From NCBI RefSeq assembly GCF_000340215.1, contig NW_006921536.1, positions 3,385,625 to 3,449,624 on the forward strand: a stretch of 64,000 nt of DNA. The letters run 5' to 3'. Of the stretch, positions 46,394 through 56,579 are shown piece after piece; the first letter of the stretch is position 1; each line of letters starts with the position of its first letter. The notes under the pieces are model-generated. The model ran no database searches. It was given only the letters and a program-made list of their open reading frames with translations, and was not told where the DNA came from. Position numbers and translations under genes: made by a program. The stretch comes from Pseudocercospora fijiensis CIRAD86 (taxonomy: Eukaryota > Ascomycota > Dothideomycetes > Mycosphaerellales > Mycosphaerellaceae).

Positions 46394-47241
46394 TCAAACT
46401 GCGCGAGGTCTTTGTCTAACGGTGTCTGCCGTTGCGGCAAACTGAGCACGGCACGAAGCGCCGATTTCTTCGGGGACTGGCTGGCCTGGAAACATCTCTT
46501 CAAACGCTGCTTTGAAGAATGATCCAGCTCTAGCTCTGGGTGAATCGGGATCTGAATCAGGGTGTTCGGCTACGGCCTCTCGAAGCGGTTTGATTTCGAC
46601 AGGACATCCTAGTGTCCAGCAGCAGCGGAGGCTGGCATATCCAACCGCCTCGATGTAGGATATGTTTAGTCTTTGAAGCACGGCCAGGCCGTCGTAAAAA
46701 GGATCGTCGTTGTGCCATTGGTATCGTTTTGAATGCGAAAAGATGATCGAGGCTGGCAAGTTGTCGTAATTTTCAATTATGTAGCTGTTCATCTGTCCGT
46801 CAGTCTAATCAGCAGAAGAAGGACTGAGAGAAAAACTTACGTCAAATCAACCATTCCTTCGCAACCTTTGTTCGCTGGCACCGATAATCCTGCAGTTGGA
46901 TCATCTGTCACATAGATAGATTTCGGCCACTGTGGTAAGGAATCCAGCCACGCGGTGTCGTCGCCTCGTTGGCTTGCCACGACGATATGAGTCGCTCCTT
47001 GAGATCCTTTCGGGGCGAACTGGGGACTGATGTTATTCGAGGTCCAGTTGTCATAGGAGAACTTCGTAAAGATTGAACCGGCACAAAAGCATGAAACCAA
47101 TAGCCAAAAGTTCCGCAGGCGACGTGGATGAGCGGCGCCCGAAACAGACATGTATTTCTGCATTTCGTTCATGAAGAAAGTTGTATGGAGACAATGATTT
47201 CTATCAGAAAGCAAGAAAAGTGAGGGAAGGCTGAAATGCAT
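46394..47241 (-). CDS. DUF3431 family protein, predicted single-pass membrane protein, short C-terminus
   Basis: Two exons: 46841-47241 and 46394-46784, with a 56-bp intron (GTAAGT from 46840, CAG ending at 46785). Splicing joins 'GMVDLT' to 'YIIENYDNLPASIIF', which is the DUF3431 pattern. Product about 263 aa from the first Met; later Mets (residues 24, 27, 31) are possible starts. A hydrophobic segment (about 44-60) after a basic stretch suggests a type II membrane anchor. DUF3431 landmarks: 'THIVVASQRGDDTAWLDSLP', 'ANKGCEGMV', 'HSKRYQWHNDDPFYDGL', 'GYASLRCCWTLGCP', 'FPGQPVPEEIG'. Function of the family is unknown. The frame stops right after 'RQRPRAV', whereas family members usually continue with some 30 further residues, so the C-terminus may be truncated or use an unseen intron. 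Confidence 0.82.
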
Positions 47242-47712
47242 CTCATGGCGATATAGGTGAGGAGATCATGTGAAGAGTGCATGCCTTCATCTCGACGAAA
47301 GGACCATGCGGCTCGCCGGTCTCAACATGGCGCTTCTTCGTTGCAGATCCACTGCACGCCCAATTGGGTGATCTATGGATATGTTAGTCTGGGCCGCGTT
47401 TGCAGGGCGTCTTCATGTGCAACCAATCACGAGCTTGTGTAGATGAGACTAATCCGAAAATGGACCAGGAAGTAGTAGTACGCAACTTCGCAAGCCTCGA
47501 GGCTGCCTATCAACGGCGGCTACCTCCTACATCACCTGAGATGCAGTACTTTGAAGTAGATGCGAAAGGCTCTGCGAACGGCTGAGGCGTGGAAGCACCG
47601 CCTGTCGCCCGAGGTGCTCTGCTCTACCAGCCTTGTCGAATCCCGCCCTCTCATCGTCTTTCACCGACCCTCACATGCACTCTCCATCAACAGCAGGATT
47701 CCGAGGACTGGA
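47242..47712. other. Divergent intergenic region between DUF3431 gene and cysteine-rich gene
   Basis: Likely shared promoter space. Short plus-strand frames (47257-47442, 47400-47585) have no recognisable feature; an upstream exon or longer N-terminus of the downstream gene (in-frame Met at 47560) cannot be excluded. Confidence 0.4.
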
Positions 47713-48251
47713 ATGGTTATGCCACTGTCAGTCCTTGATCTTATGCTATCAACCTCGATCATGGCGCAGCAGGTTGCCGCTCTTCTGCCCGGGCTGGCGG
47801 TCGGGGGTGACAATGTGCTCTATGGAGGCCTTGGATCTGGGTTCTCGGAGAGCAGCGGACTGTTGAAGCGCGATGCTTGTGTGGATGCCTTTGGCACGGG
47901 TTGGATTACAAGCACCTGCACTCCAGGAACAACACTGTGTTGTGAGCATGTTGCCATCTTGATCGTGCTCCCGGCTGACACATGGGAGGTGTGAGGCCAT
48001 CGAGTAACCTGCCGTCGTGTGAAAAGTACTTCGAAATTTGCTGGCGCTGCACTCAAGATGGAGGCTGCTTTGCTGATCTTAACTCTGCCCGTGATCAGCC
48101 ACGCACTGTTTCCTGTACCGAACTCGCTGCAGGCATAGACGAGGCGTGCCGCCCTCAGTATACTACATGTGCATCAGGTCAGATCTCCCGCGGTGGCACA
48201 AGAACGATGTTTCCTACAAATGTCCAAGAAAGTCTGGCGGCCCGGAAGTAG
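47713..48251 (+). CDS. Small cysteine-rich secreted protein with Kex2-type site
   Basis: Two exons, 47713-47941 and 47989-48251, with a 47-bp intron (GTGAGC..AG); product 163 aa. The splice joins 'CTPGTTLCC' to 'VRPSSNLPSCEKYFEIC', keeping a cysteine-rich frame on both sides. The N-terminus (from 'MVMPLSVLDLML') looks like a signal peptide, followed by a Gly/Ser segment and a Lys-Arg (52-53), a typical Kex2 cleavage site, then 11 cysteines including a CC pair. No family recognised. Small size, propeptide and even Cys spacing fit a fungal secreted protein of unknown role; an effector role would be speculation. The start is uncertain (in-frame Met at 47560). Confidence 0.62.
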
Positions 48252-48324
48252 TGCAACGGTAAAGACAGGCTAAGCGAAGGCATTGCTGATGATAGAGCCC
48301 TTAGCAGATCAGGCTTTGAGGCGA

Positions 48325-48855
48325 TCAAGCAAGTAAACGGGACCTTTCTGTGACAGCTTCCTGCTCGCTTTGCTTTGAAAGATCAGGCATGGGTTTCCAG
48401 AACGAATGAAACCATTTTCGAAAGCGTCCTCGATACCAATCGTGCCCGATCCTGGTCCCATCATCTTTGACCTCAATCTCCCAGCCAGCAGCCTGTCCTG
48501 ATCCCAGGTACGGATTCAGACTCTTCAACGCCAGCCCAACGCCATAAAGCAGCAAGAGTGCAGCAATAGTTGCAAACACGGTAACGATGACGCTAAGAAG
48601 CGTAGTAGTAGAGCAGCCACATCCCAGAGCTTTTGTACGGAGCTCGAAACGTTCGGACGCGAGAGGACATATGCCGTGGTTTGATACGGGATCCAGTAAG
48701 GAGTCGGCCGGCACACAAGAGAAGCTTGAAGAGCACCACCCACAGCCATGCTTGCTGTTGATGCAGGAGTTACAATCCTGGATTCTCCAACACGCTTTCG
48801 TGCGTTCGTCGCGAGTTGCATGGAATGCCATGATCTCGACCAGAATTCGATGCAT
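48325..48855 (-). CDS. PSI-domain single-pass membrane protein
   Basis: Single exon, 176 aa from the first Met (residue 9, 'MAFHATRDE', is an alternative start). A cysteine-rich PSI/plexin-repeat-like domain spans residues 22-81: C22, C28, C31, C38, C41, C47, C63, C79 and C81, with 'CNSC' and 'GCGWCSS' in the usual order. One strong transmembrane helix (about 86-110, 'LLSVIVTVFATIAALLLLYG') and a ~65-residue cytosolic tail with aromatic/basic patches ('WYRGRFRKWFHSFWKP') follow. Fungal proteins of this architecture are common and uncharacterised; endomembrane or vacuolar location is likely. No clear signal peptide is seen before the PSI domain, so the N-terminus may lie outside or the helix acts as anchor. 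Confidence 0.8.
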   Translation of the reverse strand: MHRILVEIMAFHATRDERTKACWRIQDCNSCINSKHGCGWCSSSFSCVPADSLLDPVSNHGICPLASERFELRTKALGCGCSTTTLLSVIVTVFATIAALLLLYGVGLALKSLNPYLGSGQAAGWEIEVKDDGTRIGHDWYRGRFRKWFHSFWKPMPDLSKQSEQEAVTERSRLLA

Positions 48856-49089
48856 TCGATGCCCTTAGTACCTGTTAATGATCTAGAGACGTCTTCTCGT
48901 TGATGGAGGAGAGGAGGTTACGACTGACGAGCAGTTATGACGTCGGATGAGGCGCGTTCCTGCCTTGACGCGATCCAAGCTCTCGAGACCCTGAAAACCT
49001 AATTCCCGAGGAACAGGAGCGTCGAAAAAAGTTTTGGCGGCCAACTATCACCTTTCTCTGCTCCAACATCCTTTCACAGTACATACACA
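48856..49089. promoter_or_regulatory. Bidirectional promoter between PSI gene and NAP-family gene
   Basis: 234 bp separates two divergently transcribed genes. It holds two GACGTC cores (48888-48893 and within tgacgtcg 48938-48945), CRE-like sites of bZIP factors, and pyrimidine-rich stretches just before the NAP start. Factor binding is inferred from motif only. Confidence 0.4.
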
Positions 49090-50133
49090 ATGGCCGAAGT
49101 ATCTGAAGTATCACCAGTTACCTACGAGGAGCTCTCCGCGATCGAGGATGAGTTCGATCAGGTCGACAGCGAGATCAGTACGCTCATTCATTCACTTCCC
49201 AGCCACACTCAAAACTTCTAACCCTTCCTAGTGCGCCAGCAATATGAGCTGAGCAAGGGCGCCTACGCAAAGCGCGCCGAAGCGATTGCAAAGATCCCAA
49301 ACTTCTGGCCTCTCGTCCTCGAACAAGCACCGCCAGAAATCGACGGCTACATCCATCCCGAAGACTCGCGCATTCTCGGCGAATCCTTGCTCAGCCTTGA
49401 AGTCACACGCCCAGAACTCGACATTGAACCTCAGGGCTCGCCGCGCAGCATCAGTATCAAATTCCACTTCAAAGAGAACGATCGCTTCTCGGACGAAGTT
49501 CTCGAGAAGAAGTTCTTCTACCGTCGAGCTAGCGATGGATGGGTGGGACTCGTTTCTGAGCCCGTCAAGATAAATTGGAAAAAGGGGAAGGACCTTACGG
49601 AAGGTCTTACAGATGGAGCGTATGCGCTGTTCGAGGCACGGAAGAAGACGGGCGATATGCTCGCAAAGGGTGTACCGGAATATGCTGCGCTGAAAAAGAA
49701 AGTGGAGCACTGGAACGGGGGCAACACCAGTTTCTTCACGTGGTTCGGATGGGTCAGTTCGCGTCGATGGGTCAGCGCCGAGGAATCTGAGGCTGCAAAC
49801 AAGGAACACCAGGCTCGGAGGGAAGCGCGGAAGAAGGGAGAGAAGGTGGAGCTACGTCTTCCAGAGCCGGAGGATGAGGAGAAGGATGATGATGACTCGG
49901 ATGTTGAGGTGCATGAGAATGGCGATGACTTGGCGGTGAGTTTCGCCGAAGATATCTGGCCCAATGCAATCAAGTTCTTCACACAAGCGCAAGAGATGGG
50001 CGAGCTCTCGGACGCGGATTTCGAGGACGATGATATGGAGGAAGTGGAGGCTATCGATATCAGAGCACTCGTCGATGCTGAAAAGCGTAAACGACTGAGT
50101 GATGGCCCACCAGCCAAGAAGCAGAAGAAATAG
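49090..50133 (+). CDS. NAP-family (SET/Vps75-like) histone chaperone
   Basis: Two exons, 49090-49177 and 49232-50133, with a 54-bp intron (GTACGC, branch-like CTAAC at 49218-49222, TAG); product 329 aa. Residues 8-50 form the dimerisation helix ('ELSAIEDEFDQVDSEI' then 'QQYELSKGAYAKRAEAI'). The NAP earmuff domain follows: 'IPNFWPLVLEQ', 'SISIKFHFKENDRFSD', 'KFFYR', 'SFFTWFGWVSSRRWVSAEE' and 'FAEDIWPNAIKFFTQAQE'. An acidic loop (about 237-255) and acidic C-terminal region give histone-binding character, and the end 'PPAKKQKK' is a nuclear localisation signal. The short domain and WFGW motif place it with SET/TAF-I and Vps75 rather than Nap1. Role: binding H3-H4 or H2A-H2B in chromatin assembly, and in yeast Vps75 partnering the Rtt109 acetyltransferase. 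Confidence 0.9.
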
Positions 50134-50282
50134 ATCATAAATTAAATATTGAAGTATTTGAAGCCGGGAAGCTGATAAGTAGTGTCAATAATAAATGAAC
50201 GGGTCTACCTCATCAACCCTTCCTTCGCCTCCCCATCGCCAAGATATCGTACTCCTCCAACCACCAAGCTTTCCTTATCCTC

Positions 50283-50314
<32 letters not shown>

Positions 50315-51532
50315 TCCGCATCCACAATCTCTCACCTCCAGAAAAACAGTGGATTCCAACGCATCAATCTCACATGAACTGCCGATCAAAACGCGCGAGT
50401 TCCGGGAGTAAGATCCGGTACATACATAGAAACCACATGTAACAACTATCAGAACCATCCCGCTGGGTTCGAGAAAGATAAGGAAAGGGCCGGTGAATCC
50501 ACGGCAGATGAGCAAATCGCGGCGTCGCCTAGTACGGATCGGATCCTCGAATGGCTATAGAGGAGTAACTCGTAAGAATAGCCTTCCTAAGCTCTAGATA
50601 CCTTCGGCAATCAATTCCCCTACCTAGGTTTGTAGCTCGTAGCTCGTAGATAACTAGACATAGTAGACATCGCTATCAGTATATGTAACTGCTGGATGGT
50701 AGACTCTATCACTAGGTTTGTGGCTCGTGGCTCGTGGCTCGTAGATAAACACAGCCACCGCTATTCGTGGACTTCATCACTACCATTTGCAGGAAGCGGA
50801 CCCCACCGGCCCGGTCGAACATACTTACCTTATCAACAAAACCTGAAACCCTAACTTAGATATACATCTTACTAGTTCCAACTTCCCGATCTGAGGTGTT
50901 TTTCTTGAATTGCCACGTGGTTTGTTTGATTGGAAAAGATGGGGATTTTTTTTCGCTAGATCCAATCAAAAGAATCACCCCCAGACCGTTGGTAGAAATC
51001 AGTCGGTGAAAAAAAAGAGTACGCCTTTGCGTCATCACGCCATGCCATGCCATTTCGCATTGTGCTATCTTTCCCTGCCTGCTTATTACTTGCAAAAATT
51101 TTCCCGTATCTCTCTTCTCAATCGAGCAATAAGAGGACTTTTGACATCAAACTTTTGTGAGATTTCCTTCTTTCTGCGAACTGATATGATGGCCGTGGGT
51201 CTGTCTCATCATGGCAAAATATGATTGGCCGAAACATTTTCAAAAAAGAATCCGCTCAATTGAACAATCGCATACCGTAGCTTTTTTTTTCCCTTGCCCC
51301 CTCCCATTACCACCCATGCCCGTCGCAGAGAAATGCCGATCAAAAAAAACGAGGAGGTCGGACTTCAACTGTCCCGCCTGCGGCCCGAAAAGTCTCGGTT
51401 TGGTAGATTTGTATAGTGGTAGTGGTGAGATCCTCTTTGGTCTTGCTGAGACCCGGTGATGATGATGGATGTGATGAGCAACGCAATCTGATAAGGACGT
51501 ACGTAATTCGAGTTTCAAACGTCAAGCCGTCA
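50134..51532. other. Intergenic region with simple repeats
   Basis: No gene supported. Contains a CTC/TCC microsatellite (50277-50310), a duplicated gtagctcgtag / gtggctcgtgg tandem repeat (50622-50652 and 50715-50747) and several poly-A/T runs (50947-50953, 51011-51017, 51283-51290). It is the 3' side of both the NAP gene and the NmrA-like gene. The 104-codon frame at 50910-51224 is low in coding character. Confidence 0.5.
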
Positions 51533-52776
51533 CTAACAGCTGCCCACGAAGAAGCCAGCGTGCACGCCTTCTGGATGCGATCTGGGTGTGTAGGCTGAAA
51601 CAATGTGCGCAGGTGTCATCATGCCGGCTGGAGTGATAGGTCGTGATCGTCCACCTTCACCCATGGAATCGCCATTTTCGTAGTTGGGCGTGCTGCAACC
51701 AGTGAGGCTTTTCCCATCCTCCTCCATCCAGCGCAAGCCATTTGCGTACTCCTCGATGGGGAAGACTTCGCGAGCGTACTCCTCGAGACCTCGGTAGCCC
51801 TCCCATATGCTGCGGCCTTCTTTCGGGTATTCCAGGTCTGGTCCAAAGTAAGGTGCACGTTTGTCGCCCAGGGTTTCTTGCAAGATGTCCAGGTGCTCGC
51901 GGTAGCCGCTCGGTATTTGAACAGATATTTTGATGGGTGCATGTATGTAACGAACGGGTCTGCCAACGCCTCGTGAGAAGCGATTGCACGCTTGTATGGG
52001 CGTAAGCTTTTCGAACGCCAACGTCACTCTGCCACAAGTCAGTCTTCAGGCACGTTAATATACAGCTTTTCAGTCTCACCTCTGTCCTTTCCAATGGCTG
52101 GGGCCCATTTTAAAAATCTGGAGCAGTGCGGGTCCAACATCGTGCTCGGCGTCCAGCCAAGGTAGTGGATCATCAGGGTGGAAAGGTGCTTGCCAGACGA
52201 AGCTGCCGTCGTCTTGGAGCTCCATCTGGAATAGTGGATATGGTAGCGAAGTGAAGTTGCTTGGGAACAGTCAGCATAGATGGCATTGCAACACAGAAGG
52301 CATGGGTGTGCATACTTGTTGTAAATACCAGTGTAGACAAATGTGGCGGGGATACCAATCTGCCTCACGTAGTTTTCGATGGCGAACTTGGTCTCCCACA
52401 TGGGCAATGCCCTCCAGTCCTCGCCATATACAGAATGATCGGGCATACTGGAGAAGATATAGTGGGCAATGCCGGCTCTCTTGGCGGCATCTGCGCATGC
52501 CTTCCCGATGGCCACTTCATTGCCCCAGTGCGTGGTGTTGATGAAGGCGATCTTTGCACCCGCGAAGAGTCGATTGAGGATTGCGGTGCGCGAGGGACCA
52601 GTGAGGTCTCCTTCGATCAGCTCGACGTTGGGCAAGACGGCCAACTCCTCGGCTACCAAGCCTTCGCCACTGCGCACCTGGGCGCGGACATGCCAGCCGA
52701 CGGCAGAGGCAGCCCTAATGAAGGAGGCAGCCTGTCTTCCGGTCGAGTTGATGGTGGCGACGACTTTCGATGGCAT
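51533..52776 (-). CDS. nmrA: NmrA-like NAD(P)-binding regulator
   Basis: Three exons: 52316-52776, 52080-52259 and 51533-52028, introns of 56 and 51 bp. Splicing restores 'GIYNNNFTSLPYPLFQ' across intron 1 and 'KGQRVTLAFEKLTPIQ' across intron 2, both typical of NmrA. Product 378 aa from 'MPSKVV'; a Met 14 codons upstream is possible but the family starts here. The Rossmann N-terminus has 'VVATINSTGRQAASFIRAA' (5-23), and further landmarks are 'FAGAKIAFINTT', 'HYIFSSMPDHS', 'PMWETKFAIENYVRQIG' and the C-terminal 'EYAREVFPIEEYANGLRWM'. In Aspergillus and Neurospora NmrA/Nmr1 binds NAD(P) and restrains the GATA factor AreA/Nit2 in nitrogen metabolite repression. A C-terminal Ser/Pro/Gly-rich tail extends beyond the usual end. 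Orthology rather than paralogy is likely but not proven. Confidence 0.9.
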
Positions 52777-53450
52777 CACCGTGGGCACATGGACACAAGA
52801 CGGGGTGTTCGTGTGCAAGCAATGCGGTGGGAGAGAGGGTCCAGTTCGGGATGCGAACGCCGGAGGGCAGGGCCGCCGAGAAAATTATTGTGTTTTGCGA
52901 AGGGCAGGGCCGCAACAAGCTGTGGGGTAGTGGAAGTAGTGTCGACGATCGATGAGGGCCCGTTCCGAACGGCTGTACGCGGGCACAGGAGGACTAAATT
53001 GTTCAAGTGGAGGGAGAGGAAGGGAAGGGAAGTCGAGCAAGGCAGAGGGCTAGGTTCGAGATATGCAGGAACAGGCGCAGACAGGGGACGGGGCAGGGCA
53101 GGGCAGGGCAGATGCAGTCGCTGCAGACGCAGGCGGTGTTGGTCGACGCGAAGCTAGTGGTGTGTAGGCAGAATGATGATAATGATGATAACAATGAAGC
53201 AGGATCAAGTCAGCGGCGAGAAGGGTGGTGGCACGCTAGGAGCAGGAGGTCGATCCGGATGCATGTGCATGTGCATAGGTTCGAGCTGATAAGCGGCTGA
53301 TAAGTGGATGTATGGAGGCCGGAGTCGGCATGGATGGCGCAAGTGCAGGGCGACAGGGAGGTGTGTCAAGAAGAGGTCGTCGCTCCTGGTGCGCCGAAGT
53401 TGAAGAAGGTCGGCTTCAGGCTAATTTTAGGAATTTCGGGAATCCTGAGA
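52777..53450. other. Promoter side of the NmrA-like gene with G-rich repeats
   Basis: Purine-rich on the plus strand, with a GGGCA tandem repeat (53088-53112) and poly-purine stretches; on the gene's own strand this is a long CT-rich leader, common in fungal promoters. Plus-strand frames here are GA-rich chance frames. Confidence 0.5.
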
Positions 53451-54249
53451 ATTGGTTAGTTTGTTTAACTTATAGTAGTGCCCTTTATATATACTATCTC
53501 GAGCAAATATCGATAGGAGTACTTAGTCGTCGCTCTCGAATGAATTATTTCAAGCAGCGAAGATGCTAAGGCAGTAGTAGTAGCAATATAGTAGAATGTT
53601 TAGACGGCAGGGGGCAGAAAGCTATACTAAGCCGTTTAGATCGGTCTGTTATTATAGCGATAGTAAGGTCGGCAATAGTCGATCGCCCTATAGGCAGAAA
53701 TCTAGATTCTATTAGATATTAGAATAATTCTAAGCGTAATATAGGCGTAAACGGATAGTTATAGCTACTAATATAGATTGTTAACGTTTTAAGTGTTCTT
53801 ATTTAAATATTAAAACATTAAAAGATTAAACACAAGTTTAGCAACATTTAGGCTTATACTAGTATTCGGATAATACTTATATCGTATAACGCTGCCTTAT
53901 ACGCCTTTATCTGCGTTACCTATTAATCTAAAGAGTCGTTTGTTCCGTATCGTTCGTAGGATAGTATATATCTATATTGTTAAACACCTTACTTTATATA
54001 TATATTAGGGTAGACAGCATCGCGAGTAATATTGCAACAACCGTAGAAGAGAAGAAATAGGAAGAAACATAAAGGATAAGTTATTGTGCTTATGCTAAAG
54101 CGAGGCTAGCGAATAGCAGTATATTAATTAATAATATATTTAAAAGGGCAAAGCGGCGCTAGCGGACACGCGCAATTGCGTACTATCGAGTAAGCGCAAG
54201 ACTAACTAAACAATAGCGACTAAGACTAACACCCTAACTACCTAATCTC

Positions 54250-54318
54250 TTATTGTTATCGTTATCGTTATCCTTATTGTTATCCTTATCGTTATCGTCG
54301 GCGGCGGCGGCGGCGGCA
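54250..54318. repeat. Hexanucleotide and GGC microsatellite
   Basis: Degenerate TTATCG/TTATTG/TTATCC hexamer run followed by seven CGG units at 54298-54317. Confidence 0.9.
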
Positions 54319-54728
54319 GTATAGTAGGGAGTAGTAGGGCTAGACTAAGCGAGAATTAGCATTTCTTACGTAATTCGAGTCTAGAGTACGAGTCTATACC
54401 GAATGCTAGCGCTATTTCGCGTCTAACCGTATAGAATCGCCGCTACTAAGACAAGGACGTTATACTCGTTCTACTAGACGAGCGCGTAGCGCGGCGAGGG
54501 CGAGACAGCTAAAATATCTAGTTAATATATAATCGAATTCGATTAATTTGGAGCTTGACTTACTACCGCGCATACTGCCTTTAGTACCGCTTACGTAGTC
54601 CTTGTATTTAAGGCAATGTTATAAAAGAGGGTAAGAGGGTATATACGATACCTAGTTAAAGGAGAAGGAAGTAAAGAAAAGGAAGAGTATATCGTAAAGT
54701 ATATCATCCCTAGCAGCGTAAAGTTGTA

Positions 54729-54834
54729 TTATAAAAAGCCTAGTATTATAGAAGTAAAGTACGTAAAGGTTATTGTAAAAAGCCTAGCATTATACAAGTA
54801 AGGTACGTAAAGGCTATTATAAAAAGCCTAGAGT
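54729..54834. repeat. 43-44-bp tandem repeat
   Basis: Unit starting attataaaaagcctag at 54729, 54772 and 54816. Units differ by RIP-type TpA/TpG and CpA/TpA changes. Confidence 0.8.
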
Positions 54835-55835
54835 TAGCGAAAGTTCGAATGCCGCTCCTTAGCTACTACGTACTATATAGCCTCCTCGGTTTACCGACGG
54901 ATAGTAGAAGTTAGTAAAAGTTAACGAAAGTTCCTAAGACATACAAATTAAGCTAATGAATTACGGATAGGGGAGGGAGTTCGGTTATCGTATCGTCGGC
55001 TCCGTTCTTCTAGTACTAAGATCGGTATACAAATCGTCTGTTCTGTTTCTTAGCTACCTAGTAGCAACTTTTACTAACTTTTATTGTCTTACTAGGTCCG
55101 CTATTCGAACGCCTAGTCTATAGCTCTTATTGTTGTCCTTTAAATCCTAGTCCTTTAGGTCCTTCCTAGGTCCCTAAGCGCCGAATATATACTGCAGTAC
55201 CGGTAGCTGCGGTATAATAGGTATAGTATAGTAGTATCGGCCTTCTTCGAAATACGGTATCGTCTTAGTCGGAGATAGGTTCTTAAAGCCGGTACGGTCG
55301 TCGCTGTTGTGCTAGACATCTTTGCTAGCGCGATTTTACTAGGAATGCGCTTATTCGACGTATCTCGTGCTATATACGTTACTAGCGTACTATATATTGT
55401 TAGAGTACTGTCGTATCGTTTAAAAGTCGTAAAGTCGGTATTGTAATCTGCGGAATCCCGGGTCTTAGCAGGGCTTAACAATATTAGGCGCGCGGATAAT
55501 ACCTGCTAAGCTACGCTACTAATCTTTACGCAGTAACAACTTCTACGCATCGGAAGGCTATTAATAGAATCGTCCCTATAACAACGATACAGCTTTTATC
55601 TTTTTCTCGTATAAGCTAGCTACTTACCTAGATTATTCGCCGCTTAATAGTGTAATACTATTATATACGACAATAAACCAATTAGCCTAGTTCTCTTTTC
55701 CTATAGCCGTTGCCCGTAGCGAGCGATAAAAACAGGTTAGTATACTCTCCCGATATCCTAGAAAGCATAAGATATCGATACGAGCAACGTACTAGAATGC
55801 AAGACGACGCCGAATATAGAGACATACCCCTGCGG

Positions 55836-56575
55836 CCGCCGGCTATAGGTCTCGTAGGAATAGCTAGTCTAGTTAATTTCTAGTACCCCTAGGGTTCTAG
55901 CAACCCTTAGCACTCCCGGCCGCAGTAGGTCTTGCTAGCAGGAATAGCTTATCTAGTTAACTTTTAGCACCCCGGCCGCAGGCCTTATGCTTAGGCCTTT
56001 TGTTAGTAGCCCCTAGCAACTTTTAGTATACCCGCGGGCCGCGGCAGCTCTTATACTAGGAACTTTTACCTTTACTATTAACTTTTAGTAACTTTTAGCG
56101 CCCGGCGGCAGGTCTTATATATAGAACCTTTATTATCAAACTCTAGCAACTTTTAGCGCCCGGCGGTAGGTCTTATATATAGAACCTTTATTATTAAACT
56201 CTAGCAACTTTTAGCGCCCGGCGGTAGGCCTTATACTTAGAACCTTTATTAGCAACTTTTAGCAACTTTTAGCAACTTTTAGTACCCCCGGCAGGCGGCA
56301 GTAGGTCTTATAGGAACAGCTAGGCCCGTTAACTTCTAGCACCTCTAGCGGCAGTACTATAGTGGGTATAGTATCCGAGGCTCCGTTATATACTCCGCCG
56401 AGGGCTACGATTACGCCGACTAGTAAGTTAGCGTAACTAACGAAACCCCGGATTAGTAGCAGGTCTGCTACCTTATAGCCGGAACAGCTATTCTAGCTAT
56501 CTTTTAGCAACTTTTAGTAACTCTTAGCAACTCTTAGCAACTCTTAGCAACTTTCAGCCCCCTATATAATCCGGT
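55836..56575. repeat. Left tandem-repeat array of the rve element
   Basis: Contains at least three 58-bp units (cccggcgg start at 56101, 56159 and 56217) and runs of the 11-bp module agcaacttttag (56250-56282, 56498-56552). The modules cggcggtaggtcttata and agcaacttttag are the reverse complement of modules in the array at 62995-63430, so the two arrays lie as inverted copies around the integrase gene. Confidence 0.8.
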
Positions 56576-56579
56576 CGAG

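Larger units (their letters stand above)
53451..55835. other. Unassigned RIP-degraded sequence with simple and tandem repeats
   Basis: No gene recognised. The minus-strand frame at 55155-55481 (108 codons) lacks any domain. Sub-features are listed separately. Confidence 0.4.

Noticed and set aside
46025..46522. 165-codon plus-strand frame
   Set aside because: Overlaps the DUF3431 exon in antisense, with no recognisable domain; composition looks accidental.
49518..50138. 206-codon minus-strand Ser-rich frame and the 193-codon frame 49228-49809
   Set aside because: Both lie antisense to the NAP-family gene and mirror its acidic low-complexity composition.
52261..53157. 298-codon plus-strand frame
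   Set aside because: Antisense to NmrA exon 1 and running into G-rich promoter repeats; the NmrA frame on the other strand is clearly the real gene.
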